A program made the translations under genes and the position numbers. A stretch of DNA of 64,000 bases from SZUA-1377 sp964622255 (lineage in GTDB: Bacteria; Campylobacterota; Campylobacteria; Campylobacterales; QNZT01), in assembly GCA_964622255.1 (NCBI GenBank), contig CAZUPK010000067.1:5318-69317 (forward strand), read 5' to 3'. The first letter of the stretch is position 1; each line of letters opens with the position of its first letter. The notes beneath the pieces were generated by a model. The model ran no database searches, was not told the origin of the DNA, and was given only the letters and a program-made list of their open reading frames with translations. Shown in pieces: positions 15,157 to 24,564 of the stretch.

Positions 15157-17364
15157 TCACAACTTAACCAAAGTTGCACCCATACCACCCATATTTGCCG
15201 GAGCATCGCTAAAAGCTTTTATGCTTGGATGAGTTTTTAAAAACTCTTTTACAGCATAAGCTAGTTTTCCGGTTCCTACTCCATGATAGATTAAAACTTC
15301 ATCATATCCTGTTATCAAGGCATCTGATAAAAACTTGTCAAGCTTTTCTATCGCTTCATCTACTCTTAAGCCATGAAGATCAAGTTGAACACTTGAAAAC
15401 TTCGGTCTTTGCACCAAAATCTTTGCTTTTTTAGTTTTAATCTTAGGAGGATTGCCACTTCTTTTTAACTCACTTAGTGGAACTTTCATTTTTATACCGT
15501 CACAGGTGATAAATGCCATATCTCTTTGGATTTTTAGTATCTCACCTTTGCAAGAGCTATACTTTATCCTATCTCCAACTTTTAGTTCACACTTTTTTGG
15601 CTTTGCTTGAAATTTTAAAGCCTCTTTTTTCTTTTTATCAGCTTTATTTAAAAGTCTGTGGATATCTGCTTTATCCTTAGATTTAGCGGCTTTTTTAGCC
15701 TTCTTTATCGCTTCAAGATACTCTCTTTCAAGTTTGCTTTTTAATCTTTTAAGCTCTTCATCTGCTTTTTCTTTTTGATTTTGCAACGACTCTTTTAACT
15801 TTTCATACTTTTGCTTTTTAGCTAAAACATCCTTTAACTCACTCTTTAACTTTAACTCTAAGTCGATATTTATCTGAATAAGCTCATTTAATCTCTCTTG
15901 ATCCTCTCCATAAAGTTCTTTTGCCTCCTTTACTACAACGGGAGATATACCATATCTCAAAGCTGTTTCAAAAGCATAACTTTTTCCAATAGTTCCTTTT
16001 AAAAACTCATAAGTCGGCTTTCTTTGCTCTTCATCATAAAGTGCGGCTAAAAGTTCTACCTCATCGTCTGTTGCCATCATAGAAGCTAGTCTTTTATGGT
16101 GAGTAGTAACAACCACTTTTACATCACCTTTTTTTAGGATATTTTTAAGTATTACTTTAAAAAGACTTGCGGCTTCATCGCTATCAGTTCCAAGTTCTAT
16201 CTCATCAACTCCGGCTATAAAACTTCTCTTTTCAAAAAGTTTGCTAAACTCACTCATTCGTCCGGCAAATGTTGATATATCATTTTTTACACTTTGAGGA
16301 TCATCGATGATAGGGATTATCTCTTTAAAAGAGCAGATTTTGGAGTTGTTTGCATCAACTTTCATAGGCAAAAGATACTTTGCCATAAAAACTGCACTTA
16401 GGATGCTCTTTAAAAGCATTGTTTTACCACCGGCATTTACACCTGTTACAAGTAGGAGCCTTTTTGAAAAGTTTAAGTTCATAAGTTTTGGATCTTTTAA
16501 AGCTGGATGAGCAAAGTTTTTTAAGATAATCTCTTTTGATTTTGTAGGAGCTATAAATTCTAAATCTTTAGCTTTTGCAAAATTTACCCTTGCTTGATAG
16601 TGATCAAACCTATCAAACTCCCTGTTTATGTAGTTTAAAAATTTCCAAAACTTAGATAGTGTCTGGCTTATCTTTCTCTCATACTCATAAACTAATTCCT
16701 CTTTTTGGCTTAAAAGTTCACTTTGTTTTTTTTTCAACTTCTCGATAGACTCAGGGATAATATAAAAAAATCCCGCACTACTTCTAGCAACAACACTTCC
16801 CTTTAAAATATGGTTAAAACCGCCACGAACCAAAATAGTTTCACTATCATCTACATAGTGTATCTGAGTATCTACTAAGTAGGGTTGAATTTTTTTCGTA
16901 TAGATAACTCTTTTTAAAGCATATTTTATATCCTCTTTATTTTTCTTAAGAGTATATTCTATCGACTCAAATCTCTCATCAACCGAAGCTCTAAGATTTG
17001 CCTTTTCATCAAAGTATGATGCTATTTCTAAAACTTCAGGCGGAGTTTGAACCTTTAAAAGCCACTCTGAAACAACTCCACTAAAGTTTTGCTTTTTTAA
17101 GTAGTTGAAATACCAAATGATTTTTACAAACTCAAATATTTCATAAAGCTTTAAAATACCCTGCTTTTTTAGATACATTAAAGCTGAGTCAAGATTTTTT
17201 GTCTCTTTTGGAGGGGTAAACTCAACCTTTGCTATCTCATCTATAAATCTTTTATGAAGATTTACATCTCCCTCCATAAAAAGCTCTTTATCTCTTGCAA
17301 AAAATGTTTTAAACTCTGCTACATACTCTTGTAAATCTAACTTTTTCTCGATCTGTTTTATCAT
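15157..17364 (-). CDS. mutS2: MutS2 family ATPase/endonuclease
   Basis: A MutS homologue not used for mismatch repair. It is linked to suppressing homologous recombination and, in some bacteria, to rescuing collided ribosomes. The 735 residues include the clamp region, a Walker A VNAGGKT near residue 307, a GVDEIELGTDSDEA Walker B region, and a long Lys/Glu coiled coil (about 500-600). The C-terminal Smr nuclease domain starts at LDLHGLRVDEA and includes HGVGTGKLA. All parts are present, so it appears functional. Confidence 0.93.
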   Translation of the reverse strand: MIKQIEKKLDLQEYVAEFKTFFARDKELFMEGDVNLHKRFIDEIAKVEFTPPKETKNLDSALMYLKKQGILKLYEIFEFVKIIWYFNYLKKQNFSGVVSEWLLKVQTPPEVLEIASYFDEKANLRASVDERFESIEYTLKKNKEDIKYALKRVIYTKKIQPYLVDTQIHYVDDSETILVRGGFNHILKGSVVARSSAGFFYIIPESIEKLKKKQSELLSQKEELVYEYERKISQTLSKFWKFLNYINREFDRFDHYQARVNFAKAKDLEFIAPTKSKEIILKNFAHPALKDPKLMNLNFSKRLLLVTGVNAGGKTMLLKSILSAVFMAKYLLPMKVDANNSKICSFKEIIPIIDDPQSVKNDISTFAGRMSEFSKLFEKRSFIAGVDEIELGTDSDEAASLFKVILKNILKKGDVKVVVTTHHKRLASMMATDDEVELLAALYDEEQRKPTYEFLKGTIGKSYAFETALRYGISPVVVKEAKELYGEDQERLNELIQINIDLELKLKSELKDVLAKKQKYEKLKESLQNQKEKADEELKRLKSKLEREYLEAIKKAKKAAKSKDKADIHRLLNKADKKKKEALKFQAKPKKCELKVGDRIKYSSCKGEILKIQRDMAFITCDGIKMKVPLSELKRSGNPPKIKTKKAKILVQRPKFSSVQLDLHGLRVDEAIEKLDKFLSDALITGYDEVLIYHGVGTGKLAYAVKEFLKTHPSIKAFSDAPANMGGMGATLVKL

Positions 17365-17401
17365 TTTATTATGATAGCAAAATATTATAAGAGATCTTTA
17401 A

Positions 17402-17426
17402 CTTCCTACACAAAAAGTGTAGGAAG
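17402..17426. repeat. Perfect 10-bp inverted repeat upstream of mutS2
   Basis: CTTCCTACAC (17402-17411) and GTGTAGGAAG (17417-17426) are separated by AAAAA. It lies about 40 bases upstream of the mutS2 start and is not followed by a T-run on either strand, so it is a poor terminator. It could be an operator, or the end of a lost insertion element. Confidence 0.5.
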
Positions 17427-17641
17427 CTTTATGAAACTACTTATCCTCACTATATGTCTTAATAGTAGTTTTCTCATCTTTATATACATTATAACCTATA
17501 AGATTATAGATATATTGTGTCTGTGTTTCCTCTTTTGTTGTATAGAAGTTCAATGCCAATTAAGCTATTTGCAAAACTATCTTTGGTAAAATCGTTCATT
17601 CTTCAAGATTGCCATTATAAACACATAAGGAGAAAAATAAA

Positions 17642-17698
17642 ATGAGTATATTAGTGGTATTTAATCATCAACCTTATGATGGTAGTGATGTAACATAG
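17642..17698 (+). pseudogene. DsrE-family protein stub
   Basis: An 18-codon ORF after a clear AAGGAG (17627-17632 area). It reads MSILVVFNHQPYDGSDVT and then stops at TAG. The LVVFN-PPYDGSDVT opening is typical of small DsrE-like sulfur-relay proteins, which continue for about 100 residues. What follows (17699-17736) does not resume the family sequence in any frame I can see. The gene appears truncated by deletion right after its first motif. The rest of 17365-17641 shows only the hairpin at 17402-17426. Confidence 0.55.
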
Positions 17699-17736
17699 AT
17701 TTGGGTGATAGAATGTGATAAGGTCTTGACTTTTTA

Positions 17737-18318
17737 ATGGCAAAAATAGAAGCTTTTGAAAAATATTATTTAGAGTATGAGAAGTGGTTTGAGAAAAATT
17801 CTAATCTATATGAAGAGGAATTAAAAACTCTAAAATCATTAGTCAAAAATGCTAAAAATGGAATAGAAATAGGCATAGGTACAGGAAAGTTTGCCATACC
17901 GATAGATATTGAAATAGGGGTAGAACCATCTTCTAAAATGGCTAAAATAGCAGTTTCTAAAGGTTTGAAAGTTTTAGATGGTGTTGCTGAGAACTTACCT
18001 TTTGAAGATGCTAAATTTGATTTTGCAACAATGATTACAACTGTTTGCTTTGTTGATGATGTTTTAAAATCTTTTAAAGAAGTTTATAGAATTTTAAAGC
18101 AAGATGGATTTTTTGTAGTCGGATATGTTGATAAAAATTCTAAACTGGGAATAGAATATCAACAAAAAAGCAAAAAAAGTAAGTTTTATAAAAATGCAAC
18201 ATTTTATTCTACTGATGTGATTATAAAATACTTGAAAAAGGCAGGATTTTGTAATTTTGATAAAAAATATGTAAAAAAAACAAATTTATCATTTATATTT
18301 TTAAAAGCAAGTAAATAA
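17737..18318 (+). CDS. Class I SAM-dependent methyltransferase
   Basis: A 193-residue methyltransferase of the Methyltransf_11 type. Motif I EIGIGTGKF lies at 44-52, the acidic end of strand 2 (GVEPSSKM) follows, then the GVAENLPFEDAKFD motif and VYRILKQDGFFVVG (post-motif III). The substrate is unknown, though such proteins often act on small molecules or quinone-like compounds. No clear Shine-Dalgarno precedes the ATG. It sits between a DsrE stub and the efflux operon, in a region showing rearrangement. Confidence 0.8.
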   Translation: MAKIEAFEKYYLEYEKWFEKNSNLYEEELKTLKSLVKNAKNGIEIGIGTGKFAIPIDIEIGVEPSSKMAKIAVSKGLKVLDGVAENLPFEDAKFDFATMITTVCFVDDVLKSFKEVYRILKQDGFFVVGYVDKNSKLGIEYQQKSKKSKFYKNATFYSTDVIIKYLKKAGFCNFDKKYVKKTNLSFIFLKASK

Positions 18319-18645
18319 ATTGTAAGATTTATCTCAACACCTTGGATGATAAATGAGCTAACACGACCGGTTTTCAAAGTTTTTCTTGCTGTTGTGATAA
18401 ACAGTTAAAAAAAAGAGTTGAGCAAAACCGTGTATGGACAGAATAAATTGGAAATTTGGAAAATCGAATATTAATGCTTGATTTGTTAAAAAATAATTTT
18501 AAAAAGATAAGGTTAAAAGTCAGTGCAAAAAATAAAGGCAGGGATGTCGTGAAATGATTTAAAAGATAATTCCTAAGGAATATTAGTTCTCTTGCTTAAC
18601 TCTTTGTATGTAATTATACATAAATTTTTGATAGGAGGGAAAGGC
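18319..18645 (+). other. Intergenic region upstream of the efflux operon
   Basis: No gene is recognisable here. There is a spaced inverted repeat CGGTTTT (18368-18374)/AAAACCG (18424-18430) with weaker flanking complementarity. A strong AGGAGGG (18633-18639) fixes the outer-membrane factor start at 18646. A repressor gene of the TetR type, often found beside such operons, is not present. Confidence 0.5.
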
Positions 18646-19878
18646 ATGTATAAAGGGTATTTTATTTTTTTATTTTTGTTTTCTTTTATATATGGTGATA
18701 GTTTAAAAGATTTACTTGAAAGTGCAAATGTTCAAAACAATATCATCATATCAAAAGAGTTAAGCTCTAAAGCAAAGTTAAAAGAGTATGAAGCATCAAG
18801 AAGTGCTATGTTTCCCACCCTTGATGCTGGAGGTTTTTTTCAAAGTGTGGATGATAAAACTTTAATGCAACCGGGAGATGTATATAGCGGTTATGTGAAA
18901 CTCTCCTATGATATAATGAATGGAGGTAGAAAATCTTCCATAAAAAAGCAAAAGCTTGAAGAGTTAAAATCAACTAAATTTGAAGCTGATGCCTTTAAAA
19001 AGAGTTTAGTTTTGCAAATCGTTCAAGATTTTTTTAATATCAAAAATCTTAAAGCAATGATTAACTCTTTAAAGGAGAAGCAGATAGCTTTAAAAGCTCA
19101 ACTAAAAAGAGTTAAAAAGTTTTATGATGTTAATCTATCCACAAAAGATGATGTCAATAAACTTCAATCAGCATATGATATGAATAGTTATAATATCCAA
19201 TCTTTAGAACTTCAAAAAACTACTCTTTTGAAGCAGTTGGAGTTAAAAGTTGGAAAAAGTATAAATAGTTTAGAAGATTCAAGATTTTTAAAAAATATAA
19301 ATATAAAGTTAGAACTAACTGATGAGATAAAAGCACTAAAAGCAAAAAGAAAATCTTTAAAATATTTGGCAAAAAGTATAGAAAGTGCAAATCTACCACA
19401 GGTTAATATAACCGATACTTATAGTAAGTATAAGTATAACAGATATGATAAATTTCACCCAAAGGGTTTAGATGAACAAAATAAGATTATGCTAAGTGTA
19501 AATCTAAGACTTTTTGATGATGGAATGATTTCAAAAAATAAACAATCAGCTATTTTAAATGCAAAAGCTTTGGAAAATCAAATCATATATAAAACAAAAG
19601 AGCAAAAGATGCTTTTTAATATAGCAAAATCGAGGATAAAAACTTTAAAAGCAAAGATAAAAAGTGCAAAAAGTGCTTTAAAATCGGCACTTAGCACTTA
19701 TAAAACTATAAAATCTAAATATGAAGCCGGACTAGTGGACAATGTTGCATATCTTGATGCTTTAAGTGTAAAAACAGAGGCTAAAAGTAGATATGAAAGT
19801 AGTTTAAATGAGTTAGAAATTGCATATGCTATTTTTTATTATTATGCAGGAAAAGATCCGAAGGAGTTTATAAAATGA
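18646..19878 (+). CDS. TolC-family outer-membrane efflux protein
   Basis: The outer-membrane channel of a tripartite exporter. I place the start at ATG 18646, six bases after AGGAGGG, rather than at the upstream TTG 18592. This gives a clean signal peptide (residues 1-17, ending Tyr-Gly-Asp) and 410 residues. The two long alpha-helical repeats characteristic of TolC are rich in Lys, Leu and Ala. An SLKALKAKRKSL-like midpoint and a C-terminal KYEAG-VDNV-YLDAL block are typical. Its TGA overlaps the next ATG (ATGA), so the three efflux genes form one coupled operon. Confidence 0.88.
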   Translation: MYKGYFIFLFLFSFIYGDSLKDLLESANVQNNIIISKELSSKAKLKEYEASRSAMFPTLDAGGFFQSVDDKTLMQPGDVYSGYVKLSYDIMNGGRKSSIKKQKLEELKSTKFEADAFKKSLVLQIVQDFFNIKNLKAMINSLKEKQIALKAQLKRVKKFYDVNLSTKDDVNKLQSAYDMNSYNIQSLELQKTTLLKQLELKVGKSINSLEDSRFLKNINIKLELTDEIKALKAKRKSLKYLAKSIESANLPQVNITDTYSKYKYNRYDKFHPKGLDEQNKIMLSVNLRLFDDGMISKNKQSAILNAKALENQIIYKTKEQKMLFNIAKSRIKTLKAKIKSAKSALKSALSTYKTIKSKYEAGLVDNVAYLDALSVKTEAKSRYESSLNELEIAYAIFYYYAGKDPKEFIK

Positions 19879-20588
19879 AAAAAATAATTTTAATTATCTT
19901 TATATTGGTTAGTATGCTTCAAGCACAAAAAATATATGCAACTTTTGATGTTGTAGCACAACAAAGTGCAAATCTTGCATTTACAGCTAGTGGAACGGTT
20001 AAAAGTGTAAATGTAGATATAGGCTCTATCGTAAAAAAGGGAGATACTCTTGCGATTTTGGATAATAGTGATATAAAGGCGTTGCTTGATAAAACAAAAA
20101 TTATTTTAAAATTTGCAAAAAGAGAACTCGATAGACAAAAAAAGATAAAAAAACTTATCGATGCAAGTAGATATGATAAAGTTTTAAGTGATTATGAAAG
20201 TGCAAAAGCAGCTGTTGCTTATCAAAAAGCTTTATATGATAAAACTTTCTTAAAAGCTCCATTTGATGGTATCATATATGATAAAGCGATAGAAGTGGGT
20301 GATGCGGTTAGCGGGACGATGTTAAAGACTGTATTTAAGATTCAAAGTCTGCATAAGAGAAAACTTATCTTACAATTTGACCAAAAGTATCACAATAAGG
20401 TAAAAGTAGGGCAAAAGTTCAGATATAAAGTAGATGGGGACAATAAAATATATGAGGGAGTTATATCAAAAGTTTATCCATATGCAAACTATCAAAATAG
20501 AAAAATAAAGGCTGAAGTTATTGCTAAAGATTTTACTGTAGGACTCTTTGGTGATGGATATATTTTAGTCGATGAGGATAAACAATAA
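19875..20588 (+). CDS. Efflux RND periplasmic adaptor (HlyD/MFP family)
   Basis: A membrane-fusion protein linking the RND pump to the TolC channel. It has a signal peptide (1-17), a lipoyl half-motif near 40-62 (GTVKSVNVDIGSIVKKGD), a short coiled hairpin, the second lipoyl half with LKAPFDGII at about 125-133, and a beta-barrel domain. At 237 residues it is shorter than most adaptors of 350-400, as the hairpin and the membrane-proximal domain are reduced. It overlaps genes on both sides. Confidence 0.88.
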   Translation: MKKIILIIFILVSMLQAQKIYATFDVVAQQSANLAFTASGTVKSVNVDIGSIVKKGDTLAILDNSDIKALLDKTKIILKFAKRELDRQKKIKKLIDASRYDKVLSDYESAKAAVAYQKALYDKTFLKAPFDGIIYDKAIEVGDAVSGTMLKTVFKIQSLHKRKLILQFDQKYHNKVKVGQKFRYKVDGDNKIYEGVISKVYPYANYQNRKIKAEVIAKDFTVGLFGDGYILVDEDKQ

Positions 20589-23500
20589 TGTATAAAGTAG
20601 CTATAAATAGACCTATTGCAACTTTGATGTATGTTTTTACATTGGTAATATTTGGATATATGAGTTTTAAAGGTATGCCATCAGCTCTTTATCCAAATGT
20701 AGATTTTCCTATAGTAACCATTAAAACTATATATCCCGGAGTTGATGCAAATACTATAGAATCCCAAGTAACCCAAAAGATAGAAGAGGCAGTTTCGGGT
20801 ATAGCCGGGGTTGATAGTATCATCTCAACAAGTAGTGATAGTATTTCGGTTGTAATGGTTAATTTTTTTTTAGAAAGAAATATAGATGAAGCAACAAATG
20901 ATGTTAGGGATAAAGTATCTGCTGTAACTCTTCCAAAAAATGCGAAAATACCACTTGTAAATAAGCTTGATATAGGTGCGGCTCCTGTAATAAATGTTTT
21001 TTTAACAGCTAAAAAAAATAATATAAAAAACTTAATGCTTTTTGCAGATGAAAAAGTAAAACCAGCTCTTGAAAAGTTAGATGGAGTAGGTGCTATAAAT
21101 ATTATAGGATATAGAGATAGAGAGATAAAAATATTTCCGGATATTTATAAACTTAACAAGTATGGCATCAGTATAAGAGAGTTAAATAATATAGTAGCTA
21201 GAGAAAATGTTAAAGTAGGTGGTGGTAAGCTTATAACTAAGGATAAAGAGATAATATTAAAAACTAAAGCTGATGCCATAAGTTTAAATGAGTTAAAAAA
21301 TATTTTTATTAAAAATGATATAAAACTAAAGGATATAGCAAAAGTAACTGATGATTTAAGTGATGCAAAAAGCTACTCCTCTTATAATGGCACAAAAGGA
21401 GTTATGCTTGAAGTGCAAAAGATTTCCGGAACAAATACTATAGATGTTGTAAATCGTGTAAAAAAAATTATACCTAAACTAAAAGCGATAGCTGGTGATA
21501 GATTTGGGGTTACTACTTTGCAAGATACGACCCCTTTTATTATTCATTCGCTTGAAGATGTTAAGTTTGATCTAATTTATGGTGCATTTTTGGCAGTTGT
21601 AATAATTTTTGGATTTTTAAGAAATCTTACTATTACTTTAGTTTCGGCATTTTCTATTCCTATATCTATCTTTGGAACGATAGCTTTGATGAATTTTATG
21701 GGATTTAATTTAAACAAAATGACACTTATTGGGCTTACTTTGGCTATAGGTATTATTATCGATGATGCTATTGTTGTGCTTGAAAATATCTATAAAAAGA
21801 TGGAAGAGGGGATGGGGAGTTTTGAAGCGGCACTTTATGGAGTAAAAGAGATGGCATTTGCTATATTAGCCATTTCAGCGATGCTTCTAGCTGTTTTTAT
21901 CCCTGTTGCAAATATGAGTGGAATAGTTGGCAAATTTTTTGAAAGTTTTGCTATGACTGTCGGATTTGCCATAATCATCTCTTACAGTGTCGCTTTGAGT
22001 TTTATGCCAAGTCTTAGTGCAAGAGTTTTGCATAAAAATGAAAGTAAGTTTTATAATATTACAGAGCCGATATTTATAGCTATAGATAAGTTTTATGAAA
22101 GGATTTTATCTTTTATACTTGAGCATAAAAAATTGATTTTTCTTTTAGTTTTGATAACTTTTGCAGGGTCGATTTCTTTATTTCCTAAAATAGGTATGGA
22201 TTTTTTACCAAAAGAGGATAAAGCGGAGTTTGAGATAAAACTTAGAGCAAAACCGGGCATTAGTTTAGATAAGATGATAAAAAGATCTAAGAAAGTTGAA
22301 AATATTGTTAAAAAAGATAAAAATGTTTTATTTACCACTTTAAATGTAGGATACAATAGTGTTAAAGAAAAAAATAAGTCTCTTATCTATGTAAAACTTA
22401 CTCCAAAAAATAAAAGAGTAAAAAGCCAAGAGGAGATAATACAAAGTTTTAGAAAAAGATTAAACTCTTTTTCTAAAGATATCTTTATAACCGTATCGGC
22501 TATACCGAACATAAAAGGTGCCGGAGTGAGTGTGCCGTATCAGATAGTTTTAACTTCTGATTCTTTTGAAAAACTAAAAGTTGCAAAAAAAAATCTTATG
22601 CAATATTTATCTAAAAAAAAGGGATTTGTTGATATCGATAGTAACCTTGATGAAGGAAAACCTCAGATAGATATAAAAATCATAAGAGAAAATGCGAATA
22701 GATTGGGTATCAGTGCTTTAGAGATTGCTTCTACTATTGCAACCGCATTTTCTAGTGATTTGGAGATTTCATATTTTGAACAAAATGGAAAACAATATAA
22801 CATAACTTTAAGGCTTCCCGATAACAATAGAATAAGTATAGATGATATAAAAAAGCTTCAAATTAGAGCTAAAAATGGCAAACTAGTATATCTTGATGGA
22901 CTTGTGGAATTTAAAAACTCAAAATCCATAGCTTCTATTTATCACTATAACAGACAAAGACAAGTAACAATATATAGTGATTTGTTTGGACTAGATTTAG
23001 GCGGAGCGGTAAACTATACACTTGCAAAAATAGACAAACTTTTACCAAAAGGTGTAGGATATAAATTTACCGGATTTGCCAAAGAGATGAAAAAAACAAA
23101 TAAAGCTTTTGCCAATGCAATAAGTTTATCGGTTATATTGATGTTTATTATTTTAGCTATACTTTATGAATCACTTATTCAACCGTTTATTATTATGATG
23201 GCACTGCCTTTGAGTATTATTGGTGTTATGGTAGCACTTTATTTAACACATATGCATTTTAGTCTTTTTGTTATGATAGGTTTTATGTTACTTATGGGAA
23301 TGGTTGGTAAAAATTCAGTTTTATTAGTGGATTTTGCAAATGAAGCTATTTATAAAGGTAAAGATGTTAAATCGGCATTGATAGAAGCAGGAGAGAAAAG
23401 GCTTCGTCCTATTTTAATGACAACTTTTGCTATGATATTTGCAATGCTTCCTTTAGCACTTAGTCATTCACTAGGAAGTGAAACCAAAGCACCTATGGCT

Positions 23501-23632
23501 ATAGCAGTTATAGGAGGGCTTATTAGTTCGATGATATTAACTCTTCTTGTAGTTCCTGTTTTTTTTGAATTTATATATCCGATTGATAGATGGCTAAGAA
23601 AGTGGTATGAGAGAAAAAGTGAATTTTTGTAA
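20588..23632 (+). CDS. RND efflux permease (AcrB/HAE1 type)
   Basis: A proton-driven inner-membrane pump of 1014 residues, the full RND length. The first transmembrane helix ends in an NVDFP-type segment (SALYPNVDFP). The proton-relay helix carries IIIDDAIVVLENI near residue 395. The large periplasmic porter loops and the second transmembrane half (GMVGKNSVLLVDFANEA, then RLRPILMTT) are all present. With the preceding channel and adaptor it forms a complete exporter. Its substrates (drugs, bile-like detergents, metals or others) cannot be read from the sequence. Confidence 0.93.
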   Translation: MYKVAINRPIATLMYVFTLVIFGYMSFKGMPSALYPNVDFPIVTIKTIYPGVDANTIESQVTQKIEEAVSGIAGVDSIISTSSDSISVVMVNFFLERNIDEATNDVRDKVSAVTLPKNAKIPLVNKLDIGAAPVINVFLTAKKNNIKNLMLFADEKVKPALEKLDGVGAINIIGYRDREIKIFPDIYKLNKYGISIRELNNIVARENVKVGGGKLITKDKEIILKTKADAISLNELKNIFIKNDIKLKDIAKVTDDLSDAKSYSSYNGTKGVMLEVQKISGTNTIDVVNRVKKIIPKLKAIAGDRFGVTTLQDTTPFIIHSLEDVKFDLIYGAFLAVVIIFGFLRNLTITLVSAFSIPISIFGTIALMNFMGFNLNKMTLIGLTLAIGIIIDDAIVVLENIYKKMEEGMGSFEAALYGVKEMAFAILAISAMLLAVFIPVANMSGIVGKFFESFAMTVGFAIIISYSVALSFMPSLSARVLHKNESKFYNITEPIFIAIDKFYERILSFILEHKKLIFLLVLITFAGSISLFPKIGMDFLPKEDKAEFEIKLRAKPGISLDKMIKRSKKVENIVKKDKNVLFTTLNVGYNSVKEKNKSLIYVKLTPKNKRVKSQEEIIQSFRKRLNSFSKDIFITVSAIPNIKGAGVSVPYQIVLTSDSFEKLKVAKKNLMQYLSKKKGFVDIDSNLDEGKPQIDIKIIRENANRLGISALEIASTIATAFSSDLEISYFEQNGKQYNITLRLPDNNRISIDDIKKLQIRAKNGKLVYLDGLVEFKNSKSIASIYHYNRQRQVTIYSDLFGLDLGGAVNYTLAKIDKLLPKGVGYKFTGFAKEMKKTNKAFANAISLSVILMFIILAILYESLIQPFIIMMALPLSIIGVMVALYLTHMHFSLFVMIGFMLLMGMVGKNSVLLVDFANEAIYKGKDVKSALIEAGEKRLRPILMTTFAMIFAMLPLALSHSLGSETKAPMAIAVIGGLISSMILTLLVVPVFFEFIYPIDRWLRKWYERKSEFL

Positions 23633-23689
23633 AAAAATGCCGATATACAATCACATCAAAAGTAAGTTTAAAAAAAGGAGTATCATTGA

Positions 23690-24229
23690 ATGAATGAAAG
23701 GAGACTTTTTTTAAAGAAAAGTTTTGCTCTAGTTACTATACCTATAACTTCACAAAATCTTTTCTCTTATTCTCTACCCACAGATAAGATTTTACATCTA
23801 CATAACATTCATACAGGAGAGAGTATAAAAGCAACTTTTTGGGAAAAAGATCACTTTGTTGAAAGTGAGTTAAAAAGATTGGATTATTTTTTACGAGACT
23901 ATAGACTAAATAAAACCGCAAAAATAGATAGAAACCTATATAAACTTTTGTATGCAATACAGCTTATTGGAAATACAAAAAAGCCGGTTGAGATTATATC
24001 CGGATATAGAACTATTCAGACAAATGAGATTTTGAGAAAGCACTCTAAAGGTGTTGCAAAACATAGTTTTCATACTCTTGCAAAGGCTATTGATTTTAAT
24101 ATAAAAGATAGATACTTAAGAGATACTTTAAAAATAGTTAAAAAGTTACAAGTTGGTGGGATTGGATACTATCCAAAAAGTAGTTTTATACACATAGATA
24201 CCGGAAGAGTTAGATTTTGGAGGGGTTAA
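23690..24229 (+). CDS. DUF882 (MepK/YcbK-like) murein peptidase, Tat-exported
   Basis: A peptidase M15-like protein that probably cleaves peptidoglycan cross-links in the periplasm. The N-terminus ERRLFLKKS matches a twin-arginine signal and is followed by a hydrophobic segment to about residue 25. The DUF882 core shows ISGYRT, VAKHSFH, AIDFN and FIHIDTGRVRFW, which carry the conserved His, Asp and His zinc ligands. At 179 residues it is complete. It could work with the LysM and bactofilin proteins nearby in wall shaping, but that is inference. Confidence 0.85.
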   Translation: MNERRLFLKKSFALVTIPITSQNLFSYSLPTDKILHLHNIHTGESIKATFWEKDHFVESELKRLDYFLRDYRLNKTAKIDRNLYKLLYAIQLIGNTKKPVEIISGYRTIQTNEILRKHSKGVAKHSFHTLAKAIDFNIKDRYLRDTLKIVKKLQVGGIGYYPKSSFIHIDTGRVRFWRG

Positions 24230-24296
24230 TAGGCGATTATAAAGTTTTTTAAAGTATGATTGAGTTGTAAAATTTTTTTGAAAGGTGGTGAGGTAG

Positions 24297-24509
24297 ATGC
24301 CTGGTATCGTTGTGAAATCAAATGAATCTTTCGAAGAAGCATATAGGAGATTTAAAAAGCAAATTGATAGAAACTTAATAGTTACAGAAAAAAGAGCTAG
24401 AAGGTTTTTTGAAACCGGAACTGAAAAGAGAAAGAAACAAAAAATCGCAGCTAGAAAGAAAATGCTTAAGAAACTTTATATGCTTAGAAGATACGAATCA
24501 AGGCTGTAA
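24297..24509 (+). CDS. rpsU: 30S ribosomal protein S21
   Basis: A small basic protein of the 30S platform near the 3' end of 16S rRNA. The 70 residues are typical. It starts MPGIVVKSNESFEEAYRRFK and has a Lys/Arg-rich C-terminus. An AGGTGGTGAGG Shine-Dalgarno region precedes the ATG. A strong terminator follows at 24522-24547. Confidence 0.95.
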   Translation: MPGIVVKSNESFEEAYRRFKKQIDRNLIVTEKRARRFFETGTEKRKKQKIAARKKMLKKLYMLRRYESRL

Positions 24510-24521
24510 GCTTTCACTTAT

Positions 24522-24547
24522 GAGGGGAGGTTTCCCCCTCGTTTTTT
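24522..24547 (+). terminator. Rho-independent terminator after rpsU
   Basis: A GAGGGG arm (24522-24527) pairs with CCCCTC (24535-24540) over a short loop and is followed by GTTTTTTG. The G/C-rich stem stands out strongly in this AT-rich sequence. Confidence 0.85.
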
Positions 24548-24564
24548 GTATTAAAGGTTGTTAC

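Noticed and set aside
18592..18645. Upstream TTG start for the TolC-family gene
   Set aside because: ATG 18646 has an ideal AGGAGGG six bases upstream and a proper signal peptide. The longer start would spoil the signal sequence.
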